Assembly (NCBI GenBank): GCA_002491195.1
Contig: DKVL01000011.1
Location: 6,969-70,968, forward strand
Direction of reading: 5' to 3'
DNA length: 64,000 nucleotides
DNA from: Lachnospiraceae bacterium UBA7179
GTDB taxonomy: Bacteria > Bacillota > Clostridia > Lachnospirales > Lachnospiraceae
Positions within the stretch are counted from its first letter, which is position 1. Every line of letters begins with the position of its first letter. The notes beneath the pieces were generated by a model. The model searched no databases. It worked only from the letters and a program-made list of their open reading frames with translations, and was not told the origin of the DNA. Made by a program: the position numbers and the translations under genes. Of the stretch, positions 62,791 through 64,000 are shown one piece after another.

Positions 62791-64000
62791 TCAAACCTCC
62801 GTTTTCATTCCTGCATTTATTGCTCCAACCACTTGATACAGGTAAATCCTGTAATAACTGTCCTCCCGCTCAAATATCCTGCACAATTCAAGTCCTGTCC
62901 GTTCAGGCTCTATGATCTCTCCCGCCGAAATCAGATAGCAACATCCCATCTCCTTCATTTTCTTACTGTCGATCTGAAAATCACGCAGCACGGCCTGTCC
63001 TTCTTTGCCCAGCATCACACTGCCATTGTATTCCGACGCAAAAAGATAGCAGCGGCTCCCCCAATGATCAAAATAGATCCTGTTATACTCATTCTGGGAA
63101 AGTTCATATGCAATCAGCTCACGGAACTGATGTTTATAGTCCAGACTGTAATTGTTTGAATATCCGTCGATCGTATAGAAACCATTCATGACGGCCACCG
63201 CAGGGTGAAGTCCCACACTTGCCACACGGTACTCCTCCTGACTCATGCCGCTCTCTTCTTTGATGTACCTGGCAATTTCATCAAATAAATTCTCACTATA
63301 GAAATCTTCCCATGTGATCTGGTTAGAAGTCCTGCTGTTCAGCAGCTGTCTGAAATTCTTCTTAAAATTGCTGTTCCACAGAACATAAAATCCTGTAACT
63401 GCAAGAAGAACTACGCACAGAATCCGGGCAGCTGATTTTTTACTGATCTGATCGCAGATAAAAGAACAGACACATGCCAGAATGAGATACCAGATCGCCG
63501 GATAAAACCAGTAAAAGCGGTCGATCTGGAAATATTTGATCATACCGCCTGTCTCATTTCTGAAAGCGACAACCGCATGACAGTGAAAGAACGCAAAAAA
63601 TAACGCAATCAGGACCGCTGCAGACAACAATCCCCAGATCAGACGGATCTCCTTCTGCCTCTTACTGGCAAGCATTTGATACCGAATCCTTCCATAGAGT
63701 GCTGTCAGTACAGCCGGAAGCAGGATAAACCTGTGATAACTCATTCCATGGTCAAAACCATCCACAAACACATGAAAGAAACCTTCCCAGAAATTCATTC
63801 CGGCGATCACAAACTCCTCCCTATGACTGGTTTGATAATTGCCGATTCCGAGTACCTGCAAGATTATGGAATAGTCCTGTATCAGATAACCCGCCAAAAG
63901 CATCAACGAGGCAGCCAGAAAACAGTTTCGCCGGTTTCCTTTTATGAAACACAGGAATGATACCAGAAAAACAGCTCCCACAATGATATACCCTGTCAGG
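62791..64000 (-). CDS. DUF6044-like multi-pass membrane protein (partial)
   Basis: The frame is open to the window edge, so the N terminus is missing; at least ~402 residues are visible. The visible part has four or five membrane helices (~10-35, ~85-105, ~115-140, ~170-195, ~205-225) and a ~170-residue extracytoplasmic C-terminal domain with the YTIDGYSNNYSLDYKHQFR stretch. This looks like the DUF6044/YfhO-like envelope proteins often found with cell-wall polysaccharide genes. The assignment to DUF6044 is from memory of the family and is tentative. Confidence 0.65.
   Translation of the reverse strand, partial: LTGYIIVGAVFLVSFLCFIKGNRRNCFLAASLMLLAGYLIQDYSIILQVLGIGNYQTSHREEFVIAGMNFWEGFFHVFVDGFDHGMSYHRFILLPAVLTALYGRIRYQMLASKRQKEIRLIWGLLSAAVLIALFFAFFHCHAVVAFRNETGGMIKYFQIDRFYWFYPAIWYLILACVCSFICDQISKKSAARILCVVLLAVTGFYVLWNSNFKKNFRQLLNSRTSNQITWEDFYSENLFDEIARYIKEESGMSQEEYRVASVGLHPAVAVMNGFYTIDGYSNNYSLDYKHQFRELIAYELSQNEYNRIYFDHWGSRCYLFASEYNGSVMLGKEGQAVLRDFQIDSKKMKEMGCCYLISAGEIIEPERTGLELCRIFEREDSYYRIYLYQVVGAINAGMKTEV

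Overview
The window looks like a chromosomal segment of a gut-type Lachnospiraceae (Clostridia, Firmicutes). The evidence is the style of its proteins: a PadR/DUF2812 pair, BlaI/BlaR-type M56 genes, a Csp-like S8 peptidase, DUF6044, and a GH26 mannanase with an acidic linker. Ribosome-binding sites are strong AGGAGG types, several starts are TTG or GTG, and promoters are sigma-A-like. No tRNA, rRNA, CRISPR array, integrase or intact insertion sequence was recognised.

Region 1 (1-29,776, all minus strand) is a complete extracellular-type contractile injection system (eCIS, Afp/PVC-like). It reads in transcription order: sheath, tube 1, a small tail-assembly protein and a DUF6760 ORF that may be joined by a -1 frameshift, tube 2, a giant 1,800-residue repeat protein where phages keep their tape measure, LysM hub protein, gp27-like hub, gp5/VgrG-like spike, gp25, two baseplate-J proteins, a tail-protein-I-like wedge, an Ig-domain protein, a pseudokinase-like membrane protein, a membrane-anchored MORN-repeat protein, a Pvc16/DUF4255 tail terminator, a beta-sandwich protein, a DUF4280 PAAR-like tip, a HAMP/degenerate-cyclase membrane protein, and an acidic protein of unknown function (possible cargo).

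Region 2 (30,117-35,644, plus) is divergent from the sheath operon. It encodes a STAND/BTAD (SARP-like) regulator, the AAA+ ATPase typical of eCIS loci, and a charged accessory protein. The 340-bp divergent spacer holds 20-bp-period direct repeats, a bidirectional hairpin, a perfect 7-bp inverted repeat and -10 boxes with poor -35 boxes, which suggests activator control.

Region 3 (35,660-45,707) is signalling: a phosphopantetheinyl transferase and RsbU-like phosphatase/anti-sigma fusion (minus), a hybrid histidine kinase plus response regulator (plus), an S8 peptidase lacking its propeptide, a chemoreceptor and a ferritin-like small protein. Region 4 (45,788-51,261) holds PadR/DUF2812, an AraC-GyrI regulator, BlaI/M56, and an orphan subtilase-propeptide-like ORF. 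Its intergenic spacers carry dispersed and tandem hairpin repeats. Region 5 (51,304-64,000) holds a secreted GH26 mannanase, an arabinose-isomerase remnant, a GGDEF protein, an AraC regulator, a zinc-ribbon/membrane-protein/dynamin-like-GTPase operon, and a DUF6044-like membrane protein cut by the window edge.

The eCIS particle genes are consistent with one long transcript whose first products (sheath, tube) are needed in most copies. Three transmembrane proteins inside the operon raise the possibility that this machine is attached to the producer's membrane rather than simply released.
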